Shown here: positions 38,907 through 47,291 of the stretch, piece by piece
How positions within the stretch are numbered: the first letter of the stretch is position 1
Layout: each line of letters starts with the position of its first letter
Assembly: GCA_026004795.1 (NCBI GenBank)
Contig: BPJV01000007.1
Coordinates: forward strand, 186,001-250,000
DNA length: 64,000 nucleotides
Reading direction: 5' to 3'
Origin: Pirellulaceae bacterium
Lineage (GTDB): Bacteria > Planctomycetota > Planctomycetia > Pirellulales > Pirellulaceae
Notes under the pieces: generated by a model
The model's database searches: none
Seen by the model: only the letters and a program-made list of their open reading frames with translations
What the model was told of the DNA's origin: nothing
Program-made: the position numbers and the translations under genes

Positions 38907-39176
38907 ATGGAACAACTGCCTCCACTCACGCCGGAAGAGGAAAAGATATTGCTGGAAGCCTTATCGTGCGAGAGCGACGAGGAATTGCAGGAATACCTGA
39001 ACGAGGCCTGTCGCGGAAACGAGCCACTGATCAAAACGATTCAAGAGTACCTCTCTCTGCGGCTGATGGCGGAGACCATTTTTGGGGCCGTCGAACATTC
39101 GCCATTTTCTCCGGGCGCCGCTAGCTCTGATGTAAAACAACCTAGCGTACGGAACGGATGGGGGCGGCCCTGGTAA
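38907..39176 (+). pseudogene. N-terminal remnant of an ECF-linked Ser/Thr protein kinase
   Basis: 89 codons. EEEKILLEALSCESDEELQE, then YLNEACRGNEPLIKTIQEYL, follow the leader seen at the N-terminus of planctomycete Ser/Thr kinases (pattern IF..AL......R..YLDEAC..D..LR..VE.LL). No kinase motifs (P-loop, HRD, DFG) follow. The frame stops at 39176, where another fragment in a different frame begins. I read it as a truncated relic; a standalone short protein is possible. Confidence 0.6.
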
Positions 39177-39454
39177 GATGCGCTTCGACTGGGGAAAGTG
39201 GGTTCATCACCCCTACCGGCAAGTTCGTAACCCGGCTGCCGGTGCAACAAGATGCCCACGCATTGGTTCGCGTGCCCTTGAATCGGCGCCAGACAATCTA
39301 TGCGCTGATTGGAGATGCCCCTTTGTTGATCTTCTGCAGCATCGTCGTCGTCACCGCGAGCCTCAAGCTATCGCTGCTTTCCCTGCCGGTGACGCTAATG
39401 TCCGGTCGCTCCTCCGCATGCAGCGAGGCGAGGTTCAGGAGTCAGGAAGCGTAA
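39158..39454 (+). pseudogene. lnt: C-terminal scrap of apolipoprotein N-acyltransferase
   Basis: 98 codons. AALVRCASTGESGFITPTGK matches the Lnt C-terminal catalytic-domain edge (R.TNTG.SA.I.P.G). VRVPLNRRQTIYALIGDAPL matches the 'P....T.Y...GD..' turn before the last membrane span, and LIFCSIVVVTASLKL is that span. The catalytic Glu-Lys-Cys domain and the N-terminal spans are absent, so it cannot be active. It overlaps the kinase remnant by 19 bp in another frame, which points to a recombination joint near 39150-39170. Confidence 0.6.
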
Positions 39455-39500
39455 GGCAATCAGGCTGTCACTGCCCGGTGCACTGAGGAAAGTGTCGATC

Positions 39501-39887
39501 TTACTGATCCTCGGCGGATGAGGACTGCGGAGCCGCGGGTGATGGCTGCCGAGAGGTTTTGGCGGAGGTGGGAAGCTCCGTAGGATGGGGGGCACGGCCG
39601 GTGATGGCAATGAAACGTTCGCGGGGACGCAAGATTTCCGTGATGCGAATCCCGAACTTGTCGCCCACTTTCACTACATCGCCATGGGCAATCGGTTGAT
39701 CGCCGACTTCAACCGTCATCGGTGCGGTACACGGTTTGTTGAACTGCAGCATGACCCCGGGCACGAGTTTCAAGATTTGGTCGATGCGCATTTTTTTTTC
39801 GGCCAGCGAGACGACCACCGGAACCTCCACCCGCAGCACACTCTGGCAATAGGGTTTCAGCAGGGGCTGCCGTGGCGGTGCATTCAT
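39501..39887 (-). CDS. fliN: FliN/SpoA-domain protein (orphan flagellar switch-like)
   Basis: 128 aa from ATG 39887; a TTG 12 bp upstream is in frame. SpoA core: VEVPVVVSLAEKKMRIDQIL, LVPGVMLQF, VEVGDQPIAHGDVVKVGDKF, GIRITEI. This is the fold of FliN and YscQ-C in the C-ring of flagella and type III secretion. The C-terminal 30 residues are Pro/Ser rich. No other flagellar or T3SS gene is nearby. It may be part of a scattered flagellar set (common in Planctomycetota) or have another role. Confidence 0.75.
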   Translation of the reverse strand: MNAPPRQPLLKPYCQSVLRVEVPVVVSLAEKKMRIDQILKLVPGVMLQFNKPCTAPMTVEVGDQPIAHGDVVKVGDKFGIRITEILRPRERFIAITGRAPHPTELPTSAKTSRQPSPAAPQSSSAEDQ

Positions 39888-40157
39888 CGGTGGACTCAAG
39901 TAGGGTTACGAAACGAAGGCGATCGTTGGCGGTTGAGCCCCGGCGAGAGAAGGGGACGATAGCGGTAGGGCGACCAGCAAACCAGCCCCCTCGAGCCACC
40001 TCCCCTCCAGCGCTGCCAACCACGATTGGGGCTCGCTATCCCTGATATCGTCGTCAGAATATGGATATCTTGATATAGTTGAAGTAGTTGGTCCGTCGAG
40101 CCATGCAGCGCTACCGCGCGTCGGAATTGCTAGCACTCAAAGTTCAAAAGAGCAGCC

Positions 40158-41307
40158 ATGACCATCACGCCGATTCTTCCCCAGTCGCCCGGAAAACGCC
40201 CCATTGCCGAGTACAAGACGCTGAGCAATGAGGAACTGTCCGAGCGCATCGAGCAGGCACGACGGGAGTTGGGGGTCCCAGTTGTTGATACTGGGGCACC
40301 ACTACCAGCAGGATGAAGTGATTGCGCATGCGGATTTGCGCGGCGACAGTTATCAGCTCAGCCAGATGGCCGCCGATAGTACGGAGTGCCGCAACATCAT
40401 TTTTTGCGGGGTCCACTTTATGGCGGAAACCGCTGACATTCTGGCCAACCGGCCCGAGAAATTGCAGCAGCGCCAGGGCGTCCGGGTTCAGGTCATACTG
40501 CCGGACATGTCGGCAGGTTGTTCGATGGCCGACATGGCAGCGATTCGCCAGGTGGAGGACGCGTGGGATCAGCTCGGTGAAATCGTCGACACTGCAGAGA
40601 TGATTCCGGTGACTTACATCAACAGTGCGGCCAGTTTGAAGGCATTCTGTGGACGTCATGGCGGGATCGTGTGCACGAGCAGCAATGCGGCCGCCGTGTT
40701 GGATTGGGCGCTGGAGCGCGGACGGCGTGTCTTCTTTTTCCCCGACCAACACCTGGGGCGAAATACCGCCCTAAAGATGGGGATCACCAACGAGCAGATG
40801 CCCGTTTGGGATCCCTATGCCGACGAGCTGGGGGGAAATACAGAAGAGGCCATTGAGCGGAGTAAGGTTGTCCTGTGGAAGGGGCATTGCAGCGTGCATC
40901 AGATGTTTCGGCCTGAGCACGTCCATCAGTTCCGTCAGCGGATCCCTGGTATCAAGATTCTGGTGCACCCCGAATGCCCTCAGGAGGTGAACGACCTGGC
41001 GGACATTTCCGGTTCGACGAGCAAGATAATCCGCACCGTCGAACAGGCGCCGCCTGGGACCAAGTGGGCGATCGGGACGGAATTGCATCTAGTGAACCGC
41101 TTGAAGAAGGAACACCCAGAGCAGGAGATTCATTTCTTGTCCCCCGTGGTATGCATGTGTGCCACCATGTATCGCATCGACCTGCCCCATCTGGCCTGGG
41201 CCATCGAGAACTTGACGGCTGGCGAGGTCGTCAATGAAATCCGCGTGGACGAGGAGACGGCGCACTACTCTCTGGTGGCTTTGGAGCGAATGCTGGAAGT
41301 GCGCTGA
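40158..41307 (+). CDS. nadA: Quinolinate synthase NadA with an apparent one-base frameshift
   Basis: NadA condenses iminoaspartate with DHAP to quinolinate in NAD synthesis, using a [4Fe-4S] cluster. The ATG at 40158 begins MTITPILPQSPGKRPIAEYK and runs to RRELG. There the frame must shift by one base to continue SQLLILGHHYQQDEVIAHAD. The joint is a five-G run at 40271-40275; removing one G restores a continuous protein of about 382 aa. Downstream all three cluster cysteines remain: IFCGVHFMAETA, VCTSSNA and VCMCATM. The internal ATG at 40228 gives a nonsense N-terminus (MRNCPSASSRH), so it is not the true start. Either a sequence error or a real lesion. Confidence 0.85.
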
Positions 41308-41359
41308 GCGGCCTCAAGCGTACGTCCGTCCCCGAGCTTACGTCATGGCGTAGCTCGAC

Positions 41360-41365
41360 TATAAT
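41360..41365 (+). promoter_or_regulatory. Consensus -10 box of the rsfS-argS-lutB unit
   Basis: A perfect TATAAT, 135 bp upstream of rsfS. The region upstream (TTACGT at 41338-41343, 16-bp spacer) is a poor -35. An imperfect inverted repeat GAGCT(T)ACG / CGTAGCTC (41334-41355) overlaps the promoter, so an activator or repressor site is possible. Confidence 0.5.
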
Positions 41366-41390
41366 CACCACTAAATCTGGGACATGCAGG

Positions 41391-41445
41391 AACGCGGTTG
41401 TACCTGAGCGGTAAAGCCGCGTTGACCGCACCTGCCCGCGGGCAG
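41391..41445 (+). promoter_or_regulatory. Structured 5' leader of rsfS
   Basis: Two strong elements follow the TATAAT: AACGCGG / CCGCGTT (41391-41397 with 41417-41423, 19-nt loop) and a perfect 14-bp palindrome CTGCCCGCGGGCAG (41432-41445). There is no T-tract after either. The leader up to the rsfS start is about 130 nt. It matches no riboswitch I recognise. Confidence 0.4.
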
Positions 41446-41500
41446 TTCATCCTCTTCACCACGCCTCTACGGGGTGACCATCGTAAAAAGAAGGTAATTG

Positions 41501-41989
41501 ATGGCAAAAGACCGACCGGCAAGCAGAGCAACCGACCACAGCGAAGGTTTTCCGCAATCGGAGACTGTTGGCACGCGGGTTCCTGCCGAGCAAATCAAGC
41601 ATTCCTTGGCCATGGCCAAGGCGGCGGTGCGTGCCGCGGCAGAGAATCGAGGTCAAGAGATTCTCCTGCTGGATATCACCGGCCAGACGGCGCTGTTCGA
41701 CTTTTTCTTGATCGTCACCGGCGCGAGCCGGCGGCAGTTGGGGGCGATCAGTAGCGAGATCGATCGTGTGCTGCGCGACGAATTCGGTGAGCGTCGACTG
41801 AGTATCTCAGGCTATGAAGAAGCACGCTGGATCGTCCTCGACTACGGCACCTTGGTGGTGCATCTCTTCGACGAGGAAACTCGCCGCTTTTATGACTTGG
41901 AGTCGCTGTGGGCCGATGCCAAGCCGGTCGACGTGGCCCCTATTGTCGCTTCGGCATCAGCCCAGATGGCTCGGTTGCGCAACCAGTAG
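41501..41989 (+). CDS. rsfS: Ribosomal silencing factor RsfS
   Basis: 162 aa, from ATG 41501 preceded by AAGG. The DUF143/RsfS domain covers residues about 30-140: ILLLDITGQTALFDFFLIVTG (in pieces), ASRRQLGAISSEIDRVL, SGYEEARWIVLDYGTLVVHLF and FYDLESLW. The family binds uL14 on the large ribosomal subunit and stops subunit joining in starvation. It is first in a transcription unit with argS (85 bp on) and lutB. Confidence 0.92.
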   Translation: MAKDRPASRATDHSEGFPQSETVGTRVPAEQIKHSLAMAKAAVRAAAENRGQEILLLDITGQTALFDFFLIVTGASRRQLGAISSEIDRVLRDEFGERRLSISGYEEARWIVLDYGTLVVHLFDEETRRFYDLESLWADAKPVDVAPIVASASAQMARLRNQ

Positions 41990-42074
41990 CGCGAAATAGC
42001 GCGCGGTGGTAACAGGCGACTTGCTGCCATGAGCGTGAACTTCACCCGCATAACGAGAAGACTGTTTATCTGCA

Positions 42075-44033
42075 ATGCAACTACTGTCCACGATTGCTGC
42101 CCGTTTTGAAAATGCCCTCCGCGATTGGGTGCCGGATGCTGAGCGGTATGCGCAGTTAGTGACGATCGCTCGCGAACCGAAGCACGGGGATTACCAAGCG
42201 AACATTGCCATGCCACTGGCGAAACCGTTGGGGCAACCGCCACGGGAGATCGCCAGTCGAATCGTCGAGCGATTGAAGATCGACGATCTATGTGAGCCGC
42301 CCGAGATCGCCGGTCCGGGGTTCATCAATTTGAGGCTGCAAAATGCCTTTTTGGCTGCTGCTGTAAAACAGATGGCGGCGGACGAACGATTAGCGGTCGG
42401 GAAGCAACCGACGCGCCGCTTCGTGGTCGACTTCTCGTCGCCCAATGTGGCCAAACCGATGCACGTGGGCCACATCCGCTCGACGGTGATTGGAGATTCA
42501 ATCTGCCGCCTCCTGCGCTTTCTGGGCCACGAAGTGATCTCGGACAATCATCTCGGCGATTGGGGAACTCAGTTCGGGATGATTATATACGGCTACAAGC
42601 ATTTTGTTGACTCCGATGCATTCCGTGCCAACCCGGTGGCCGAGTTGAGTCGCATCTATCGTGTTGTTCAGGCCATCATTGGCTATCAATCGGCGAGACC
42701 TCAACTGGATGCCGAAAAACGACGCTTGACCCGACTGCGTCAACAGTTGATCGCAGCGGATGCTACCGGCGAAGGTAATGGGAACAAGGAAGCTGCCAAG
42801 AAGGTCAAGCAATTGCGCAAGGAAATCGCTGCTGCCGAAATGCGATTGCGCGAACTGGAGGAGAAAGTCCAAGCGGTTGACGATGACCCGCAACTGGCTC
42901 GCCTGGCCGCCGAGCACCCGGATTTGGAGACGCGGGCACAACGAGAAACGGCACGGTTGCACCAAGGAGATCCGGAAAATCTCGCCCTGTGGAAACAGTT
43001 CATGCCGTTGGCCATCCGTGAAATCGACAACGTGTATCGACGCCTGGGCGTGCAGTTCGATTACACGCTGGGCGAAAGCTTTTACCATCCCATGCTTTCG
43101 AGTTTGGTAGAAAAACTGTTGGCCGCGGGGATCGCCACCGAGAGCGACGGAGCGATTTGCGTTTTCCTGGAGGGCTTCGAGACGCCGATGATCATTCGCA
43201 AGCGAGATGGCGCATTCTTGTATGCGACCACCGATCTGGCGACGATCGAGTATCGCCTGGATCACTTCGCTCCCGATGCCATCCTCTATGTAGTCGATCA
43301 CCGTCAGGCAGAACATTTCCAGAAACTGTTTGCGGCCGTGCGTCGCTTGGGCCACAAGGATGTGGAACTGCAGCATGTTGCCTTTGGTACCGTGCTGGGA
43401 CCGGACGGCCGACCGTTCAAGACACGCAGCGGTTCGGTGGTAGGGTTGGAGTATCTATTGGATGAGGCCGTAGAACGCGCTTATGGTGTGGTTTGCGATC
43501 CGCAGCGTCTGGATCGCTCCGGCCTGGAATTGACCGAAGCACAGCAAAAAGAGATCGCCGAAGTGGTGGGTATTGGCGCGATCAAGTATGCCGACCTGTC
43601 GCACAACCGCACCAGCGATTACGAATTCAATATCGACCAGATGGTGCAACTGGAGGGCAACACGGCGACCTACATCCAGTACATGTACGCGCGGACTGCT
43701 AGCATCCTGCGCAAGTCGGAGATAATGGTCGATGCTTCCTGGCTGGAACAAGTCGACGTTGTTTTGGAGACGCCTGCCGAACGTGCCTTGGCGCTGCAGT
43801 TGGTACAATTCGAGGATGCCTTGGTGCAGAGCGCTCACGAGTACATGCCTAGCATTTTGGCCAACTACCTGTACACGCTGGCCAGGCAGTACGCGGTCTT
43901 TTTCGATCAGTGTCCCGTGTTAGCGGCGCCACCTAGTATGCGTGACAGCCGGTTGCTGCTCTGCTACGTGGTGGGCAGAGTCATTCGCCAGGGGCTTGAT
44001 CTGTTGGGAATCGGCGTAGTGGAGCGGATGTAG
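42075..44033 (+). CDS. argS: Arginyl-tRNA synthetase
   Basis: 652 aa class Ia synthetase. The N-terminal Arg-tRNA-synthetase domain includes REPKHGDYQANIAMPLAK. The HIGH-type motif is HVGHIRS (130-136), after SSPNVAKPM. A coiled-coil insertion at about 211-285 (EKRRLTRLRQQLIAADATGE ... AAAEMRLRELEEKVQAVDDD) precedes LALWKQFMPLAIREID. The KMSKS-like loop reads RPFKTRSG. DALR domain at the C-terminus: ALALQLVQFEDALV. Start ATG 42075 has no clear ribosome site, which suggests coupling to rsfS. lutB follows after 2 bp. Confidence 0.95.
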   Translation: MQLLSTIAARFENALRDWVPDAERYAQLVTIAREPKHGDYQANIAMPLAKPLGQPPREIASRIVERLKIDDLCEPPEIAGPGFINLRLQNAFLAAAVKQMAADERLAVGKQPTRRFVVDFSSPNVAKPMHVGHIRSTVIGDSICRLLRFLGHEVISDNHLGDWGTQFGMIIYGYKHFVDSDAFRANPVAELSRIYRVVQAIIGYQSARPQLDAEKRRLTRLRQQLIAADATGEGNGNKEAAKKVKQLRKEIAAAEMRLRELEEKVQAVDDDPQLARLAAEHPDLETRAQRETARLHQGDPENLALWKQFMPLAIREIDNVYRRLGVQFDYTLGESFYHPMLSSLVEKLLAAGIATESDGAICVFLEGFETPMIIRKRDGAFLYATTDLATIEYRLDHFAPDAILYVVDHRQAEHFQKLFAAVRRLGHKDVELQHVAFGTVLGPDGRPFKTRSGSVVGLEYLLDEAVERAYGVVCDPQRLDRSGLELTEAQQKEIAEVVGIGAIKYADLSHNRTSDYEFNIDQMVQLEGNTATYIQYMYARTASILRKSEIMVDASWLEQVDVVLETPAERALALQLVQFEDALVQSAHEYMPSILANYLYTLARQYAVFFDQCPVLAAPPSMRDSRLLLCYVVGRVIRQGLDLLGIGVVERM

Positions 44034-44035
44034 CG

Positions 44036-45427
44036 ATGAAAACGGCGGAGACCTTCGAACATGCCGAGCTGGCCGAAAAGCTGGTGAGGGATGAACCAAG
44101 AGCCCACTGGCATGACTCCGCGCTGTGGTTTGTTCGTCAGAAGCGTGATCGACAGGCACGCAGTTTGCCCGAATGGGAACGGCTGCGCGAGCTGGCTGGT
44201 CAAATCAAGGCGCATACCCTGGCCAACCTGCCGCAGTACCTCGAGCAATTCGAAGAAAATGCGACGCGGTGCGGAGCCGTCGTGCACTGGGCGCGGGATG
44301 CGGCCGAGCACAATGCCATCGTCGAGCGGTTGTTGACCGAGCGCGGCGTACGGCGTGTGGTGAAGAGTAAGTCGATGTTGACCGAGGAGTGCCACCTCAA
44401 TCCGCATCTGGAAAGCAAGGGGATCGAGGTGGTCGATACCGATCTGGGCGAATGGATCGTCCAGTTGCGAGAAGAGCCCCCCAGTCACATCGTATTGCCA
44501 GCCATCCATATCAAGAAGGAAGAAGTAGGCCAGGTTTTCCACGAAAAGATTGGCACCCCGGCTGGCGAGTCCGATCCAACGCGCCTGGCCAGAGCGGCGC
44601 GCCGCACCTTGCGGCAACGTTTCCTTCAGGCCGACGCGGGGATTACCGGCGTCAATTTCGCCATCGCGGAAACCGGTGGTTTAGTAGTGTGTACCAACGA
44701 GGGAAACGCAGATCTGGGAGTCTCGCTGCCGCCGTTGCATATCGCATGCATGGGAATCGAGAAGCTGATTCCGCGTCTGGTGGATCTGGCGGTGTTCACT
44801 CGCTTGTTAGCCCGTAGCGCTACTGGCCAACCGATCACTACCTACACTTCCCATTTTCATGGGCCACGGCGGGACGGCGAGCTGCATATCGTGCTGGTCG
44901 ATAACGGACGTTCCAATATTCGCGGCCACATCGAATACCATAGCAGTTTGCAATGCATCCGCTGCGGAGCCTGCATGAACACGTGCCCGGTGTTCCGCCG
45001 CAGTGGCGGGCATAGCTACGCGGCCCCGATCCCCGGCCCGATCGGCAGTGTGTTGGGCCCGGCTCGCGATCCGGCTCGTTATCATTCGTTGCCTTATGCC
45101 TGTACGCTGTGCGGATCCTGTACCGATGTCTGTCCAGTAAAAATCCCCCTCCACCATCAGTTGTTGGCTTGGCGGTCTGAGTTGGCCGCCAAGCGGCTGA
45201 TCCCGGCGGACAAGCTGTGGGGCATGCGTCTATTGCGCATGGTGTTGGTGCATCCACGTGTTTATCGGGCTGCGGGGTGGATGGCCAGAAAAGCGCTTCA
45301 ATGGCTTCCTCATTGGATCACGCATCAGCGGTGGAATCCATGGGCTCGCCAGCGTGAATTGCCCATACCGCCACGCCGATCCTTTCGCGCCGCATGGAAA
45401 AAATCGCGGCGATCCGCGGGCCGCTAG
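44036..45427 (+). CDS. lutB: LutB-type iron-sulfur lactate-utilisation protein
   Basis: 463 aa. LUD domain: VVKSKSMLTEECHLN, VDTDLGEWIVQL, GITGVNFAIAETGGLVVCTNEGN. Two 4Fe-4S sites follow: CIRCGACMNTCP (about 307) and CTLCGSCTDVCP (about 356). In B. subtilis LutA, LutB and LutC together oxidise L-lactate to pyruvate. Neither lutA nor lutC is adjacent: argS ends 2 bp before it, and the next 288 bp (45428-45715) contain no gene. The electron acceptor or partner must be encoded elsewhere. The basic C-terminal tail is long. Confidence 0.9.
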   Translation: MKTAETFEHAELAEKLVRDEPRAHWHDSALWFVRQKRDRQARSLPEWERLRELAGQIKAHTLANLPQYLEQFEENATRCGAVVHWARDAAEHNAIVERLLTERGVRRVVKSKSMLTEECHLNPHLESKGIEVVDTDLGEWIVQLREEPPSHIVLPAIHIKKEEVGQVFHEKIGTPAGESDPTRLARAARRTLRQRFLQADAGITGVNFAIAETGGLVVCTNEGNADLGVSLPPLHIACMGIEKLIPRLVDLAVFTRLLARSATGQPITTYTSHFHGPRRDGELHIVLVDNGRSNIRGHIEYHSSLQCIRCGACMNTCPVFRRSGGHSYAAPIPGPIGSVLGPARDPARYHSLPYACTLCGSCTDVCPVKIPLHHQLLAWRSELAAKRLIPADKLWGMRLLRMVLVHPRVYRAAGWMARKALQWLPHWITHQRWNPWARQRELPIPPRRSFRAAWKKSRRSAGR

Positions 45428-45715
45428 CTGGGGCATGGCAGTATCCAACAAGCCATCCATCCCGGTGAGGCGGGTGACGCCGCCCGAGCAGCGGGGCAAG
45501 CGCGCGGCAGTGATCTGCCCACACCACAATGGAGAACCGTAGGCGGCAGCGCCATGCAGGTGCGAATGTAGCTCGAAAAGGAAGGCAAGGAAGAGAAGCA
45601 ACGACGGGAACAGCAGGCCGAAATGTCCATCGCTTGGTCTTCCGGGACGCCCGATCCTCGAGCCGCTTATTGCCGTAAGAAGCAATCCGCAAAGGTGCCG
45701 TGGCGCGTGCCTAGG

Positions 45716-46969
45716 TCAGCGATCGACGAGGACGTCGAGCCCTTGACGAGTGACCGACAGCCCGCTGGCTTGGGCGAAGGCTTGCAGCAGCGCGTCGAGG
45801 TCGGCGTTTTCGATGCGAAAACTGATCCGCTTGCCGGCCACTTCGCTCGCGGCGGTGGACCACTGAGGCTGAAAACCGATACTCGCTGCTAAGCTATCCA
45901 AGACCACCTTGGCCGGTTTGTGGCGGACCTCGAATGTCCACCGCTGACGGAAGATGGCATTGGTTGCCCGAGGTGGGGGAGCGGCCGGTACCAGGCATCG
46001 TAGATGGAAGTCGGTGGGGCCGGAAATCTCCCACGTGGCTTCGGTGGCATGCCGGCGGATGCTACCGCCGTGGCGTTGCGCAAAGGCGATAGCTCGTTCC
46101 GGAGGACCGTCGAGACCGACGAGCTGCTGGCGGGGGTAGTCGGCAGTCCAGACGGTGGTTGCCGACAATGGCTGGAACTGGATCGCCACCTCGCTCCCCG
46201 CGTGGCGAACGGCAGGCTCCATGTCGAAACCGGCGGCCAGTAAGGTCAACTGCGTGGCCACCGTGCAGGGAATCTCGAAACAGCCTGCATGCAGCAGATC
46301 GTGCGGCAGTTTGCTCGCCAGGGGCCATCCTGGCAGTGCACAGATTTGTTCAGCCAGAGACTGGTAGCTGGTGATGTCGGGCCAACAAGTACGGTGCGGT
46401 CGATCGCTGGCGTCGCCGGCGTGCCTGACCAACTGATCGTAGAAACGCACCGCGGCTGTGGCTACACGCGGCGCCACATCAGGCGGTCCCAGGTAGATCG
46501 TGTTTTCCACCAGTCCGACGCCGGCTCCCGCCGTTGCTGCTACCTGCCGCAGCGCCGTGAACAAGTCGCTGTAGCTGGCTGGTCCCGGAAACTGCAAGGT
46601 GAGCGGCAGCGAGGGGTCGAGACGACGATCGATCCACACGTTCAAGCCTCGCGATGTCGCCAACTCGACGACGCCCTCCCGCAAAGGCTTGTTGTCCCAC
46701 AGGAAACCGGTGGGAGTCTGTCCACGACGCAACGCGTCCCGAGTCGTAGATAGCGTGCACAGATTGTGGTCGATCCGGACTGGCTCGGCGGGTGTAGCCT
46801 GGAGACGCCTCGCCGCCCAACCGGTGCTGGCTACGGCCAACCAACCGAAGAGCTGACGTCGGTTCGAAACGCCGCCCTCACCGCGGCGACTGGGCCGGTC
46901 GAGAAACGAGACCAGAGGCTTGGTTGGCGTCATTAATGGCCAGAACGAATTGCCGGAACGATTTGCCAT
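45716..46969 (-). CDS. Exported protein with two secretin-N/STN-like domains, function unknown
   Basis: 417 aa. The N-terminus holds SNRRQLFGWLAVASTGW, which resembles a twin-arginine signal. Two short domains resemble the STN/secretin N-domain: KPLREGVVELATSRGLNVWI ... RRLDPSLPLTLQF (about 95-150) and VVLDSLAASIGFQPQW ... KRISFRIENADLDALLQAFA (about 345-410). Between them is a 190-aa region I do not recognise. There is no secretin barrel. The family resembles planctomycete proteins of unknown role. The start could be ATG 46969 or 46933. Confidence 0.65.
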   Translation of the reverse strand: MANRSGNSFWPLMTPTKPLVSFLDRPSRRGEGGVSNRRQLFGWLAVASTGWAARRLQATPAEPVRIDHNLCTLSTTRDALRRGQTPTGFLWDNKPLREGVVELATSRGLNVWIDRRLDPSLPLTLQFPGPASYSDLFTALRQVAATAGAGVGLVENTIYLGPPDVAPRVATAAVRFYDQLVRHAGDASDRPHRTCWPDITSYQSLAEQICALPGWPLASKLPHDLLHAGCFEIPCTVATQLTLLAAGFDMEPAVRHAGSEVAIQFQPLSATTVWTADYPRQQLVGLDGPPERAIAFAQRHGGSIRRHATEATWEISGPTDFHLRCLVPAAPPPRATNAIFRQRWTFEVRHKPAKVVLDSLAASIGFQPQWSTAASEVAGKRISFRIENADLDALLQAFAQASGLSVTRQGLDVLVDR

Positions 46970-47099
46970 CGGGCTTCAGCGAACGAAGGAATCATGAACA
47001 CTAGGCAACTGCCGCACGGCAACACAGAACCGATGCTGCCCATTGTGCACAAATTTGTAAAACTGGCTGGAGTTGGCGATGCGACCTCTGATGGAGACG

Positions 47100-47127
47100 T
47101 TGTTTGTGCGGATGACTGGATTATACT
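47100..47127 (+). promoter_or_regulatory. Putative sigma-70 promoter before the HEAT/TPR gene
   Basis: TTGTTT (47100-47105), 16-bp spacer, TATACT (47122-47127), 164 bp before the GTG at 47292. Good match by eye. Confidence 0.5.
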
Positions 47128-47291
47128 AGGTTTTGCCATGGCTACTGAACGGGGATGGTGGTTCTGGCCGTCAAGGCTGCGGAGAACCGCTTGCGTGGGT
47201 CGCTGGCGAGACGATGGCGGGGGTGCTTGTCCGTGGTGCAACCATCATCCAGTGTTTGTGCGTACGACGACGTCTAAGGAAAGGTAAACCG

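Noticed and set aside
40228-40290. Internal ATG of nadA as true start
   Set aside because: The resulting N-terminus MRNCPSASSRH lacks any NadA similarity, while the other frame upstream gives a sensible leader; the frameshift reading is better.
41391-41445. T-box or known riboswitch before rsfS-argS
   Set aside because: No T-box sequence (TGGNACCGCG) and no terminator/antiterminator pair; reported only as an undefined structured leader.
46994-47287. Plus-strand open frame of 97 codons upstream of the HEAT/TPR gene
   Set aside because: No recognisable motif, odd composition, and it includes the promoter-like TATACT; the HEAT/TPR gene starts at 47292 in another frame.
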